Of a stretch of 31,999 nucleotides of DNA, positions 16,233-24,893 are shown in pieces. Source of the stretch: Gemmatimonadota bacterium (lineage in GTDB: Bacteria > Latescibacterota > UBA2968). The DNA is taken from positions 23,132 to 55,130 of the forward strand of contig PAXL01000051.1 in assembly GCA_002714465.1 (NCBI GenBank), written 5' to 3'. Position numbers and translations under genes: made by a program. How positions within the stretch are numbered: position 1 is the stretch's first letter; each line of letters begins with the position of its first letter. The notes under the pieces are model-generated. The model worked only from the letters and a program-made list of their open reading frames with translations. It had not been told where the DNA came from and ran no database searches.

Positions 16233-19200
16233 TCACAGGAGGCTCATCAACACATTTTTGGCGCAGCGAAGTCGGGTCTCTGGGCTGTTCCCATCGAGCT
16301 GAACCTCGATACGCGCCTCCTCGCCCAGAAAGAACTGGAACGGAAGTGGCGACGCATTTACCATCCGTTCGACGTCTTCTCTCTGGAGGAGACGCTCGGG
16401 CAGGAAGCGAACCACCATCTCCTGTCCCACCGTCAGCATCGCGATCCCCAGCTGCCTGGCCAGAAGCTTCACGTGGATCGAGTCCAGCAGAGCCGAAGTC
16501 GGGTCCGGAAGCTCACCAAACCGATCTTGGAGCTCCTCTTCGATCGCGAGCAACTCGACCGTCTGCTTCGCCTCACCCATCCTTTGGTAGAACGACATCT
16601 TCTGGTTTGCATCAGGGATATACTCGTCCGGAACGTAAGCCGACGCCGATGTCTGTACGTCGGGCTCGAACTCGGGCGCAATGTCCTCACCCTTGATCTG
16701 ACGGACAGCCTCGTCCAGAAGCCGGCAGTACATGTCGAACCCGATTGCTGTGATGTGCCCGTGCTGCTGGGCTCCGAGCAGATTCCCGGCTCCCCGGATC
16801 TCCATGTCGCGCATCGAAATGTGGAACCCGGATCCCAAGTCCGAGAACTCCTCGATCGCCCGCAGGCGACGCGCGGCTGGTTTCCGCAGCGCTTTCCAGG
16901 ACGGAATGAACAAGAACGCGTAGGCCCGCTGGTTTGAACGCCCGACACGACCCCGCAACTGATAGAGCTGTGCAAGGCCCATCCGATCGGCGCGATTCAC
17001 GATTAGCGTGTTGACGCTCGGGATATCCAGACCTGATTCGATGATCATCGTCGAGATCAGACAGTCGTACTTCCGGTCCATGAAATCGAGCATCACCTTC
17101 TCGAGCTCCCGTTCGGGCATCTGGCCGTGCCCAACACCAAACCGCACCTGAGGCACGAGGCGCTCGAGAAACTCTCTGATTGTGAATATCGACTGCACCA
17201 AATTGTGGACGAAGTAAACCTGACCGCCGCGATCGATCTCTCTCAGGATAGCCTCGGCAATCCGCTCTTCTGAGAACGGAACGATCTCGGTCTGAATCGG
17301 CAGCCTATCCCTTGGGGGTGTCTCGATGATCGACATATCTCTTGCACCCATCAGCGACATATGGAGCGTCCGCGGGATAGGCGTCGCCGTCAGCGTCATC
17401 ACATCGACGAGGCGACGCAGCTGTTTGAGCCGCTCCTTGTGCCGCACGCCGAACCGGTGCTCCTCATCGATGATCAGGAGACCGAGATCCTTGAACTCGA
17501 TGTCCTTCGACAGGATGCGATGCGTACCGATTAGGATATCGACGCTACCCGCCTTCACACCCTTGACCACCTCGGTCTGCTCGGCGCGTGTCCGGAATCG
17601 GGACAAGACGTCGACCTTGACGGGTAAATCGGCCATCCGCTCTTCGAACGTGCGACCGTGCTGTTGTGCCAGGATCGTCGTGGGCACAAGAACGGCCACC
17701 TGCTTCCCATCGTTGACCGCTTTAAACGCCGCGCGGATCGCCACCTCCGTCTTCCCGTAGCCGACATCGCCACAGATGAGCCGGTCCATGGCCGACTCGC
17801 CCTCCATGTCTTCTCGCACATCCTCGATCGCCTGCATCTGGTCGCGCGTTTCCTGATATGGAAATGACGCCGCCAGAGCCGTGTGGAGACCTGCGTCTTC
17901 GGAGTAGGCGACACCCGGTTTCGCTTTTCGCTCGGCGTAAAGCGAAACGAGCTCAGTCGCCATTTTAAAGATCTCCTTGCGGGTCTTTTCCTTGACCTTC
18001 TCCCACTGCTGTGTCCCGATCTTGTTGAGGACCGGGACAACGCCTTCGTCGCTTGAGTATTTTTGCACCCGATCCATCTGCTCGATGGGCACGAAGACTT
18101 TGTCGTTCTCTCGATACATAAGCGTCAAACAGTCCCGAGAAATCCCGTCCACGGACAAACGTTCCAACCCGGTGTATTTCCCGATACCGTGGTCAACGTG
18201 GACGACAAAGTCACCCTTGTTCAGAGCCGTAAGCGTCTTGATCGGCGAGCCTTCCTTGAACCGACGATACCGCCGCTGCCGTCGGTTCCGGCTGTAGATC
18301 TCGTGATCGTTGAAGACCGCGACCTTGCCCTCTGGGTAGAGGAACCCGGACTCAAGCGTACCAACCTCGACGGACAGGACGGCCGGGCAATTCTCGAGAA
18401 GTTCTTCCATCCGGGCTTTTTGGCCTGAACTTTCGCACAGCAGAACGAGGGCGTAGTTCTGTCGCCAGAGCTTCGTCAGGTCCTCTTCAAGCACCGGAAG
18501 ATGCCCTTCATACTTCCGACCAGTCGTCCCTTTGAAATCGATACTCCCTTCGTGTTGACCCAACGCGTAGTTTGCGATCTGGCTGTGCGCAGCGATCCGG
18601 GCGAGCGCCCTCTTCGGGTTGTCGCAAAGGTGAACTGGTGGGAGCAGCTCCGGTTCGCCACGCCGCTGTCTTTGCCGTTCGAAAGTCTTTAGGATCCGTT
18701 CCGTCGTCTCTTCCCCTGTCCGCTCGACTGTCGCCGGATCGTCGACGTACACATAACTCTCGTCCTGGACAAATTCGAGAAGACGAGACGTGGGGCCATA
18801 CAGAATCGACAGATACGACTCGATGCCATCGAAAGCCCCGAAATCCATCAGATGCTCTCGCATTACGGTCATCTCGATGGCGTGTTCTTTCTCGAAAGCG
18901 CTCACGCGTTCGTCATACACATCCGCGAGGGTGTGGACGAGAATGCCTTCCCTGCAAGGCAGAACCCGCACTAAATCGAGTTCTTCTACAGACCGCTGCG
19001 TCTCGAGCGAGAACCCGCGGATCGATGTGATCTCGTCGCCCCAGAATTCGAGACGAACGGGGTGCACGTTGCCGAAAGAACAGAAGTCGAGGATGCCACC
19101 CCGGACCGAGAACTGCCCGACACCTTCGACCGTCGTGACACGTTCATACCCGCACTCAGCTAGGTGATCCGCAAGCTCCTGCGGTGGTTGATGGATTCCG

Positions 19201-19637
19201 ACACGAAACTCACGTAGCGCTAAGTCGAAGATTTCAGGAGAGAGCGTCGGGAACAACAGGCCTTCGAGCGGGGTGACGATCACACCGGGTTCACCGCGCG
19301 TCAGTAGATCCAGCGCCTCGACGCGGAGACCCACAACATCCAAGTGCGGTGAACGACTGTCGTACGGTGAGGCATTTTGACCGGGGAACAGGCCGACGTG
19401 CTCGTCGTCCAGGATCTTCTCCAGATCGTCACGCAGGTTCTCCGCGCGATCCGAGTCCGAACACACGACAAGAACCGGATGGCTCAGACTTTTGGAGGCC
19501 TGCGCAATCGAGAAGGCCGTCAGAGACCCAGGCAGACCCTTTAACTTCAGGTCACGATCTTTCTGTTCGAGACGGAAACGAAGCTGCTGGAATGGTTCGG
19601 ATACTGAGAGACGTTTGAACACACGTCTTGCGGGCAC
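16233..19637 (-). CDS. mfd: Transcription-repair coupling factor
   Basis: The 1134-residue protein has the full Mfd layout: UvrB-like N-terminal domains, an RNA-polymerase interaction region with DFVVHVDHGIGKYTGL (about residue 480), helicase motifs GDVGYGKTE (Walker A), LLIIDEEHRFG (DEEH box), TATPIPRTLHMSL and QLRGRVGRS, and the C-terminal TRCF domain. It removes stalled RNA polymerase from DNA damage and recruits UvrA. I choose the GTG at 19637 because GGAGG lies five bases before it; a GTG at 19670 would add 11 residues with poor spacing. It is separated from tRNA-Asp upstream by a terminator and precedes the PpiC gene by 86 bases. Confidence 0.95.
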   Translation of the reverse strand: MPARRVFKRLSVSEPFQQLRFRLEQKDRDLKLKGLPGSLTAFSIAQASKSLSHPVLVVCSDSDRAENLRDDLEKILDDEHVGLFPGQNASPYDSRSPHLDVVGLRVEALDLLTRGEPGVIVTPLEGLLFPTLSPEIFDLALREFRVGIHQPPQELADHLAECGYERVTTVEGVGQFSVRGGILDFCSFGNVHPVRLEFWGDEITSIRGFSLETQRSVEELDLVRVLPCREGILVHTLADVYDERVSAFEKEHAIEMTVMREHLMDFGAFDGIESYLSILYGPTSRLLEFVQDESYVYVDDPATVERTGEETTERILKTFERQRQRRGEPELLPPVHLCDNPKRALARIAAHSQIANYALGQHEGSIDFKGTTGRKYEGHLPVLEEDLTKLWRQNYALVLLCESSGQKARMEELLENCPAVLSVEVGTLESGFLYPEGKVAVFNDHEIYSRNRRQRRYRRFKEGSPIKTLTALNKGDFVVHVDHGIGKYTGLERLSVDGISRDCLTLMYRENDKVFVPIEQMDRVQKYSSDEGVVPVLNKIGTQQWEKVKEKTRKEIFKMATELVSLYAERKAKPGVAYSEDAGLHTALAASFPYQETRDQMQAIEDVREDMEGESAMDRLICGDVGYGKTEVAIRAAFKAVNDGKQVAVLVPTTILAQQHGRTFEERMADLPVKVDVLSRFRTRAEQTEVVKGVKAGSVDILIGTHRILSKDIEFKDLGLLIIDEEHRFGVRHKERLKQLRRLVDVMTLTATPIPRTLHMSLMGARDMSIIETPPRDRLPIQTEIVPFSEERIAEAILREIDRGGQVYFVHNLVQSIFTIREFLERLVPQVRFGVGHGQMPERELEKVMLDFMDRKYDCLISTMIIESGLDIPSVNTLIVNRADRMGLAQLYQLRGRVGRSNQRAYAFLFIPSWKALRKPAARRLRAIEEFSDLGSGFHISMRDMEIRGAGNLLGAQQHGHITAIGFDMYCRLLDEAVRQIKGEDIAPEFEPDVQTSASAYVPDEYIPDANQKMSFYQRMGEAKQTVELLAIEEELQDRFGELPDPTSALLDSIHVKLLARQLGIAMLTVGQEMVVRFLPERLLQREDVERMVNASPLPFQFFLGEEARIEVQLDGNSPETRLRCAKNVLMSLL

Positions 19638-19702
19638 ACAATCCTCCGGGAGGCCAATACGAATAGCCACCCCTCACGAACGCGAAGGATGGCGGGTATC
19701 CC

Positions 19703-19731
19703 AAAAAGGCCCGACGCTTTTGCATCGAGCC
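19703..19731 (-). terminator. Rho-independent terminator after tRNA-Asp
   Basis: On the minus strand GGCTCGATGC pairs fully, with two G-U pairs, to GCGTCGGGCC across an AAAA loop and runs into TTTTT. It lies 29 bases past the tRNA 3' end and before mfd. Confidence 0.8.
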
Positions 19732-19759
19732 TTTTGAGTCGATGATGTGTGGAAGTAGA

Positions 19760-19837
19760 TGGCGGGGTAGACGGGGCTCGAACCCGCGACCTTCGGCGTG
19801 ACAGGCCGACACTCTAACCAGACTGAGCTACTACCCC
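19760..19837 (-). tRNA. tRNA-Asp (anticodon GTC)
   Basis: A full cloverleaf folds on the minus strand: acceptor GGGGTAG with CTACCCC, D stem GCTC/GAGT, anticodon stem TCGGC/GCCGA with loop CTGTCAC, and T stem GCGGG/CCCGT with loop TTCGAGC. The discriminator is G and CCA is encoded. The anticodon GTC reads Asp codons. It has its own promoter and terminator. Confidence 0.97.
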
Positions 19838-19886
19838 GCACTTACTCTGACTTCCGTCCTCGGAACTGCTTAATCCGAGGTGGCTG

Positions 19887-19915
19887 AAGATAACATAGGC
19901 TCCAGACATTGTCAA
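19887..19915 (-). promoter_or_regulatory. Promoter of tRNA-Asp
   Basis: A perfect TTGACA is separated by 17 bases from TATCTT on the minus strand, with a TGT just before the -10 (extended -10). Predicted start is about 43 bases before the tRNA. A 7-bp hairpin (CCTCGGA with its complement, 19858-19880) lies at the predicted start of the leader. Confidence 0.7.
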
Positions 19916-20000
19916 CAAGGGCTCGTATTGTCCTGCGATAAACCCCTTAATAACAAAGATTTTTAGCATTTTCTGTGTTTTGTGGCCGTCGCCCGACTGA

Positions 20001-20029
20001 TTGCGGTGATCTACGGAATATTCTATATT
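20001..20029 (+). promoter_or_regulatory. Probable promoter of homoserine dehydrogenase gene
   Basis: TTGCGG and TATATT are separated by 17 bases, about 43 bases before the chosen GTG start. The -10 matches consensus in five of six bases; the -35 only in its first three. Confidence 0.45.
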
Positions 20030-20071
20030 CTGGGTCTCTATTCACCCTCTCGTGTGACCGAGGAGCGTGGT

Positions 20072-21385
20072 GTGGGCAATACCGAATCACTGGGCGTAGG
20101 CATCATCGGACTAGGCGTCGTCGGTAGCGGAATCATCAACATTCTCGCCGACCGCCAGGCTTACTTCAAGTCTGTCCGCGGGATCGACCTGGTGGTCCAG
20201 AAGATCGCCGTACGCGATGTCGCGAAGAAACGATCCGCTGAGATCTCACCGGATCTCCTCACTCAAGATCCGAAGGAAGTCATCCACCACCCTGACGTTC
20301 AGATCGTAATCGAAGTCATGGGCGGGATCGAACCGGCGCGCTCATACATTCTCGAAACCCTCGAGAGCGGCAAGGACGTTGTGACGGCAAACAAGGCGCT
20401 ACTGGCCGAACACGGCGATGAGCTGTTTGAAACGGCTTCGACGAATTGCGCCGGGCTGGCCTTCGAGGCCAGCGTGTGTGGCGGGATCCCGATCATCCGC
20501 GCTATCACGCAGGGCCTCCCGGCCAACCACGTCACCTCGTTATACGGCATCCTGAACGGCACCACGAACTACATCCTGACCAAGATGACCGACGAGGGCG
20601 GCGACTTCAACCAGATCCTGAAACAGGCCCAAGACTTGGGTTTTGCCGAAGCCGACCCCACCATGGACATAGACGGTACGGATGCCGTCCAGAAGCTTGC
20701 GATCCTGTGCAGGCTAGCCTTCGGCGTATCGATCCCGTATCAGTCAATCCTGAAGGAGGGCATCACCGAGGTCACCGCAGTCGACATCGCTTTCGCTCGG
20801 GACCTCGGTTATACGATCAAGTTGTTGGGTATCGCTCGACCCGGAGAGTCAGGACTCGAGGCACGCGTGCATCCTGCCCTAGTCCCGCAAGACGCGATAC
20901 TCGCGAGCATCAAAGACGAGTTCAATGCCGTCGAGATCGTCGGAGATGCTACAGGTCCCCAAGTCTATACGGGGCGCGGCGCCGGCGCCTCTCCAACGGC
21001 CAGTGCGGTCGTGTCGGACCTGCTCTACCAGGCCGAGAGACGGACAGCGGGCCGCCAGAAAGTCAGTCGCCAGATGGTCGACGTGTCGAAGGCTGAGCCC
21101 AGACCACCCGGTGATATACAAACCAGTTACTACTGCCGGTTCACCGTACAAGACACCCCGGGCGTACTGGCGCATATCGCTGCAATTTTCTCCCAGCACG
21201 ACATCAGCATCGCCCGTGTCATTCAGGAGGGACGATCAGAGATTGAAGGCGGAGCCGTTCCGTTGATCATGACGACACACGACGCGAGCGAGCGAGCGAT
21301 GCGGGACGCAAGCGACGAGATCGGTGCGCTCGACGTGGTCAAAACCACACCGCAGATCATCCGTATCGAGGGTTTGAACGGGTAA
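20072..21385 (+). CDS. hom: Homoserine dehydrogenase with C-terminal ACT domain
   Basis: The 437-residue enzyme converts aspartate semialdehyde to homoserine with NAD(P)H, at the branch to threonine and methionine. The nucleotide loop GIIGLGVVGSG is near residue 9; VTANKALLAEHG, GGIPIIRA, LNGTTNYIL and the catalytic-domain stretch FAEADPTMDIDGTDAVQK follow. An ACT domain (about 355-430, beginning RFTVQDTPGVLAHIA) suggests feedback control by an amino acid, usually threonine. I place the start at the GTG at 20072 with GAGGAG six bases before it; a longer open frame from 19982 would include the promoter region and is not family-like. It diverges from tRNA-Asp. Confidence 0.95.
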   Translation: MGNTESLGVGIIGLGVVGSGIINILADRQAYFKSVRGIDLVVQKIAVRDVAKKRSAEISPDLLTQDPKEVIHHPDVQIVIEVMGGIEPARSYILETLESGKDVVTANKALLAEHGDELFETASTNCAGLAFEASVCGGIPIIRAITQGLPANHVTSLYGILNGTTNYILTKMTDEGGDFNQILKQAQDLGFAEADPTMDIDGTDAVQKLAILCRLAFGVSIPYQSILKEGITEVTAVDIAFARDLGYTIKLLGIARPGESGLEARVHPALVPQDAILASIKDEFNAVEIVGDATGPQVYTGRGAGASPTASAVVSDLLYQAERRTAGRQKVSRQMVDVSKAEPRPPGDIQTSYYCRFTVQDTPGVLAHIAAIFSQHDISIARVIQEGRSEIEGGAVPLIMTTHDASERAMRDASDEIGALDVVKTTPQIIRIEGLNG

Positions 21386-21472
21386 TGGAAGGGTTAACCG
21401 TCATTTTCATTGTAACTATTTTCCCTTAGACGATCCTCGTCGAGTACTCTCACGATCATTATAGCCGAAGTT

Positions 21473-21553
21473 GCGGACATTTTCACAAGTATGACGGAAC
21501 ACAGCATCTGGCTACTGACCAGAAGGTTCCGGGTTCGAATCCTAGCATCCGCA
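21473..21553 (+). pseudogene. Decayed tRNA-like sequence with intact 3' half
   Basis: The 3' half looks like a tRNA: anticodon stem TCTGG/CCAGA with a 7-base loop CTACTGA, variable AGGTT, T loop TTCGAAT, then CATCCGC and discriminator A. The T stem has one C-A mismatch. The 5' half is poor: GCGGACA pairs with the acceptor strand at only five positions, and the D region is about eight bases too long with no D arm. The anticodon would be ACT, not used in bacterial tRNAs as far as I know. No CCA is encoded. Likely a dead tRNA gene or an old attachment site. A strong terminator follows. Confidence 0.5.
21507..21526 (+). repeat. tRNA-like 20-nt repeat, copy 1
   Basis: TCTGGCTACTGACCAGAAGG, the anticodon arm of the decayed tRNA. 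It matches a second copy at 23898-23917 in 19 of 20 bases and in the same orientation. Confidence 0.6.
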
Positions 21554-21567
21554 CTTCTAATACGTAA

Positions 21568-21596
21568 GCCGACAGTACACACTGTCGGCCTTTTTT
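21568..21596 (+). terminator. Rho-independent terminator
   Basis: A perfect 9-bp stem GCCGACAGT with its complement and loop ACAC is followed by C and six Ts. It would end transcripts from homoserine dehydrogenase and the tRNA-like sequence. It is also stable on the other strand but without a T run. Confidence 0.88.
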
Positions 21597-21781
21597 GTGC
21601 CTAAAAGCCCGTGTACATGTGGGTTGGTTTCAGGGATGCGGCAAAATTGCCCATTCACAGCAATGAGCGTTATAGTACAAAACCAAACAATCCCGGCCTC
21701 CGAAGATGTAGGTTATGACACAGATGGGATCGAAGACATCAGGCTAGCTCTCACGCCCTCCAAACAGGATGACAAAAACCG

Positions 21782-23272
21782 ATGATCCTCCGCATTCACC
21801 CCGACAATCCCAAGCTCTTTGAGTTCAACGGCCGGCCACGCGTGCTGCTGTGCGCCACCGAGCACTACGGCGCCGTGCTCAATCGGCCATTCCGATTCGA
21901 AAGATACCTCGAGGACGCCGCGAGCAAGGGGCAGACGCTGACGCGGCTTTTCACACTGTTCCGTGAGCTCCAGTCCTCCGTCAATCCCTATTCTACCTGC
22001 AAGCCCGAGTCGACGGACTTCGTCACGCCCTTTCGGCGCAGTGGACCTGGTAAGGCACTCGACGGCGAGCCCCGCTTCGATCTGGCTCAATGGAACGATG
22101 AGTATTTTGATCGCCTGGAGGCTTTTGTCGAGCTCGCCTGCGACTACGGAATCGTCGTGGAGGTCGTCCTGTTCTCCAACACCTACGACAACACCATCTG
22201 GCAACTAAATCCTCTGCACCCAGACAACAACGTCAACCTGGACCCTGCTCGCCCGCTGCGTTGGCAAGACTACGTTACCGAGCGTAATGTCGAGGTGCTG
22301 CACTGGCAGGAGGCCCACGCCCGCCACATCGTCGAACACACCCAGCAATATGACAATGTCATCTATGAAATATGCAACGAGCCCGGCTCGTTCCGGAGCG
22401 CCGATGCCGACCTGCCCGGAGCCGATGAGGTCAACGCTTGGCAGTCCCGGATGATCGGGCTGGTGCGCAGTCTCCAGCGTGAGAGCGGCCGCCAGCACCT
22501 GATCGCCGGCCAGCAGGCGTTTTCCTACGATCCCGAGTTCGAGCAGCCTGCGGACCACACCTTCGATGAACTCGACTTTGATGTGGTGAACATGCACCCT
22601 CTGCCCAACACCAGCTTCCGCCGGCGCAACTACGATATGGGTGACTTCATGTCCAAACAGCTCAAGCTCGCAGCGGTACGCGATTTTGCCCTGGATTCGT
22701 ACGGATCCCGCAAGCCCCTGAACTACGATGAGGACAACGTCGCTACCCGCTACCTCGATCCTGAAGGCTGGACCATTCACCGCAAGCGGGCGTGGGTGAC
22801 GGTGCTGAGCGGCGCCCACTACGACATGATCGACTTCTCCATCATTCCCGGTCGGGAGACGGGAACGTCCGAGTCCAGACGCTGTATCCGCACCTGGATG
22901 GGTCACCTGTCGCAGTTCGTCCATTCCTTGGACCTGGTGCGAGCCCGCCCGCTGTCAGAGGAGTGGCTTCGCCAGCAGCCCGAGCACACCGTTGCTTCCG
23001 TGCTGGCAGTGGAGGAAGAGGAATACTGTATTTACCTCGCGGACGGCCGGGAACGCGAGGAGGCCAACTGCGGAGAGCCTATCGAGGGCGTCCTGGAAAT
23101 TACTCTGCCAGACGGAGACTTCACCGTCTGTACGTATGCGCCGAATACCGGCCTCTATTCGCCGGCTTTGCCCATTAGCGGGGGAGCGAGAATGCTGTAT
23201 CTCCCCGTATTCCGCCACGACATACTCATCCGCATCCGGCGGGCGGCGTTGGTTCCTAGACTTCTCGATTGA
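21782..23272 (+). CDS. GH-A clan-like (beta/alpha)8 glycoside hydrolase family protein
   Basis: The 496-residue protein resembles clan GH-A TIM-barrel hydrolases (cellulase-like and apiosidase-like DUF4038 proteins). ICNEPG around residue 196 carries the expected acid/base Glu199 at the end of a strand. A candidate nucleophile is Glu317 in LNYDEDNV, less canonical. The opening segment with LFEFNGRPRVLLCATEHYG resembles the first strand of DUF4038 proteins. The last 90 residues form a small beta-rich domain typical of such enzymes. There is no signal peptide, so it would act in the cytoplasm, which is uncommon for this group. The ribosome-binding site is weak. The gene is followed by rpiB at 78 bases; together they may process a plant- or algae-type sugar, but substrate is unknown. 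Confidence 0.68.
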   Translation: MILRIHPDNPKLFEFNGRPRVLLCATEHYGAVLNRPFRFERYLEDAASKGQTLTRLFTLFRELQSSVNPYSTCKPESTDFVTPFRRSGPGKALDGEPRFDLAQWNDEYFDRLEAFVELACDYGIVVEVVLFSNTYDNTIWQLNPLHPDNNVNLDPARPLRWQDYVTERNVEVLHWQEAHARHIVEHTQQYDNVIYEICNEPGSFRSADADLPGADEVNAWQSRMIGLVRSLQRESGRQHLIAGQQAFSYDPEFEQPADHTFDELDFDVVNMHPLPNTSFRRRNYDMGDFMSKQLKLAAVRDFALDSYGSRKPLNYDEDNVATRYLDPEGWTIHRKRAWVTVLSGAHYDMIDFSIIPGRETGTSESRRCIRTWMGHLSQFVHSLDLVRARPLSEEWLRQQPEHTVASVLAVEEEEYCIYLADGREREEANCGEPIEGVLEITLPDGDFTVCTYAPNTGLYSPALPISGGARMLYLPVFRHDILIRIRRAALVPRLLD

Positions 23273-23350
23273 ACTCTGCCTCGAAATCTTCGATCATTTG
23301 GGCTACTTGAAAAAGCGGAGGGAATACACACGGAAGGAAAGGTGTTCTGA

Positions 23351-23809
23351 ATGCGAATCATCATCGGCGGTGACCACGCAGGTTTTCATCTCAAATCACA
23401 CTTGATTCCGTTTCTCGAAGACAAGGGCCACAAAGTGACTGATATAGGGGCCTTCAGTGAAGAACCGGTCGACTTCCCTGATGTCGCCAAGGCGCTCTGT
23501 GAACAATTGCTCGAAAGGACGGCCGACCGGGGTGTGATGTGTTGCGGAACTGGTGTGGGTGCATCGATCGCTTGTAACAAGATTCGTGGCATCCGAGCCG
23601 CCTTGTGCCACGACACGCATTGCGCCCACCAGTGCGTGGAACACGACAATGTAAACGTTCTGGCCTTGGGACATTGGATCATCGGGCAGAACCTGGCTGA
23701 AGAAATTGTGACGGCATTCACAGAAGCGAAATTCGAAGACAATGAGGACTTTCACCGACGGGTTGCGAAGCTTGAGGAATTGGCAGAATGGGGTCGAAGT
23801 CGTTCCTGA
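23351..23809 (+). CDS. rpiB: Ribose-5-phosphate isomerase B / LacAB family sugar-phosphate isomerase
   Basis: The 152-residue protein starts at an ATG with GGAAAGG eight bases before it. GGDHAGF at residues 6-12, CGTGVGASIACNK at 65-77 with the catalytic Cys65, and the VLALG loop near 103 define the RpiB/LacAB family. It interconverts ribose 5-phosphate and ribulose 5-phosphate, or related aldose and ketose phosphates. RpiB proteins near sugar-degradation genes often act on less common sugars such as allose 6-phosphate, so the neighbouring glycosidase-fold gene leaves the physiological substrate open. Length is normal and the gene is intact. Confidence 0.9.
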   Translation: MRIIIGGDHAGFHLKSHLIPFLEDKGHKVTDIGAFSEEPVDFPDVAKALCEQLLERTADRGVMCCGTGVGASIACNKIRGIRAALCHDTHCAHQCVEHDNVNVLALGHWIIGQNLAEEIVTAFTEAKFEDNEDFHRRVAKLEELAEWGRSRS

Positions 23810-23897
23810 AAAGAGTCTGCTAAACACGGTGACGCAGAAAGGTGGTCCACTTTTGGACCCGCCCGCCCTAAAAACCCCCATAAACAGGGCTCGAATC

Positions 23898-23917
23898 TCT
23901 GGCTACGGACCAGAAGG
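23898..23917 (+). repeat. tRNA-like 20-nt repeat, copy 2
   Basis: TCTGGCTACGGACCAGAAGG, differing from copy 1 at 21507 by one base. Here the loop CTACGGA would carry anticodon ACG, as in tRNA-Arg, but no T arm follows. It lies in the 23810-24119 gap, whose only other visible features are a GGTCC/GGACC hairpin near 23840 and the palindrome at 24068. Confidence 0.5.
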
Positions 23918-24067
23918 CCCTGATATCGATCGACCTTTCGGTTATGAACCCAACGATCTAGAAGCGCATGCCCAGCGGATTCCTATTCTACGGCAAAACG
24001 AAGATGGTTCGCGAGAAACAGACAAAGAAAGCGAAGACCAAGCTGACGACCCTCCGCAAACAGAGAA

Positions 24068-24091
24068 GGCGTCTGTCACGTGACAGGCGCC
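24068..24091. terminator. Palindrome between convergent genes, possible two-way terminator
   Basis: A 24-base inverted repeat (GGCGTCTGTCAC and its near-perfect complement, one G-U) with no loop bases between the arms. It sits between the ends of rpiB (plus) and the TlpA gene (minus). On the minus strand the next bases are TTCTCTGTTT; on the plus strand CTATCC. Confidence 0.45.
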
Positions 24092-24119
24092 TATCCATTC
24101 TTGCTGCAGAAGTCTTTGG

Positions 24120-24710
24120 TTACGAATTCATGGGCTTAGCTTCTTCAAAACCCATCAGCATTCGCAGTTCGGGCTCGAGCGCCGCGCGGTCCCTCGGACC
24201 CACGTGCTTTCGGTAGATCTTGCCCGATCGATCGATTACAAATGTCGTAGGCATCATTCGAACGCTCCCGTTCGAAGGGGAGGGTGTCTCGGGCCCAAAC
24301 CCCTGAACTGTAGGTATTGATTCGATCTTGGACCAAATCTTCTCCACCTCCTCGAACCGGCTCATCGCGATCGGATACGTGATCCCGACATCGTCTGAGA
24401 ACTTCTGCACATACGCGTTCTCGGCCTGGTCCATAGAAACACCGATGACGGCCAGACCTCGATCCTTGTATGCCTTATGGAGCGCTTCAAAATGCGGAAG
24501 CTCCTCGCGGCAAGGAGGACACCAAGTCGCCCAGAAGTTCAGCAGGACAACCTGGCCCCTCAGGTCTGAGAGCGTTGACTCTGTCCCGCCGAGGTAGGCA
24601 AGCTTCATGTCGGGGGCCGTGATCTTCCCGTGCGATTCAACAACCCCGGGCGACGGCTCACAACCAGCCAAGATCGCGCAGAGTAGGATTACGACGGGGA
24701 TTTTTTTCAC
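24120..24710 (-). CDS. TlpA/ResA-like thioredoxin-fold lipoprotein
   Basis: From the GTG at 24710 the product has 196 residues and begins with a lipoprotein signal: KKIPVVILLCAILAGC, lipobox LAGC, lipidated Cys17. The thioredoxin fold carries the redox motif WCPPC (Cys64, Cys67) and the cis-Pro segment MPTTFVIDRSG. Between the fold's middle and that segment is an insertion rich in Pro, Gly and Ser (GFGPETPSPSNGS). Such proteins reduce disulfides outside the cytoplasm, for instance in cytochrome c maturation. A longer frame from 24824 would push the signal inward and is unlikely. It lies 183 bases after gyrA, and no clear promoter is seen in that gap. Confidence 0.85.
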   Translation of the reverse strand: MKKIPVVILLCAILAGCEPSPGVVESHGKITAPDMKLAYLGGTESTLSDLRGQVVLLNFWATWCPPCREELPHFEALHKAYKDRGLAVIGVSMDQAENAYVQKFSDDVGITYPIAMSRFEEVEKIWSKIESIPTVQGFGPETPSPSNGSVRMMPTTFVIDRSGKIYRKHVGPRDRAALEPELRMLMGFEEAKPMNS

Positions 24711-24893
24711 TGACTGTTTTCCCGGTTTGGCGTTCCCCTTCCAGGGAAACAACGTTTGTGAAAGCTTCAAAGCGATCCAACACCTGAGCCCTAAGCATCC
24801 GTGTGCCACATTTTTTTGCGTCACCCTGGATCTTAACTGAATCTACCGAGACCTGCCGATTGCATCAGAGTCGGATTATGGCCTTCGTGAGAA

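Noticed and set aside
23885..23915. A T arm plus acceptor reading (CAGGG CTCGAAT CTCTG, then GCTACGG, A, CCA)
   Set aside because: No matching 5' acceptor strand (CCGTAGC) occurs in the 100 bases upstream, so a full tRNA cannot be formed.
23968..24216. A Lys/Arg-rich 82-residue plus-strand frame that could be a small basic protein
   Set aside because: It runs through the palindrome and into the 3' end of the TlpA gene on the other strand, with no ribosome-binding site.
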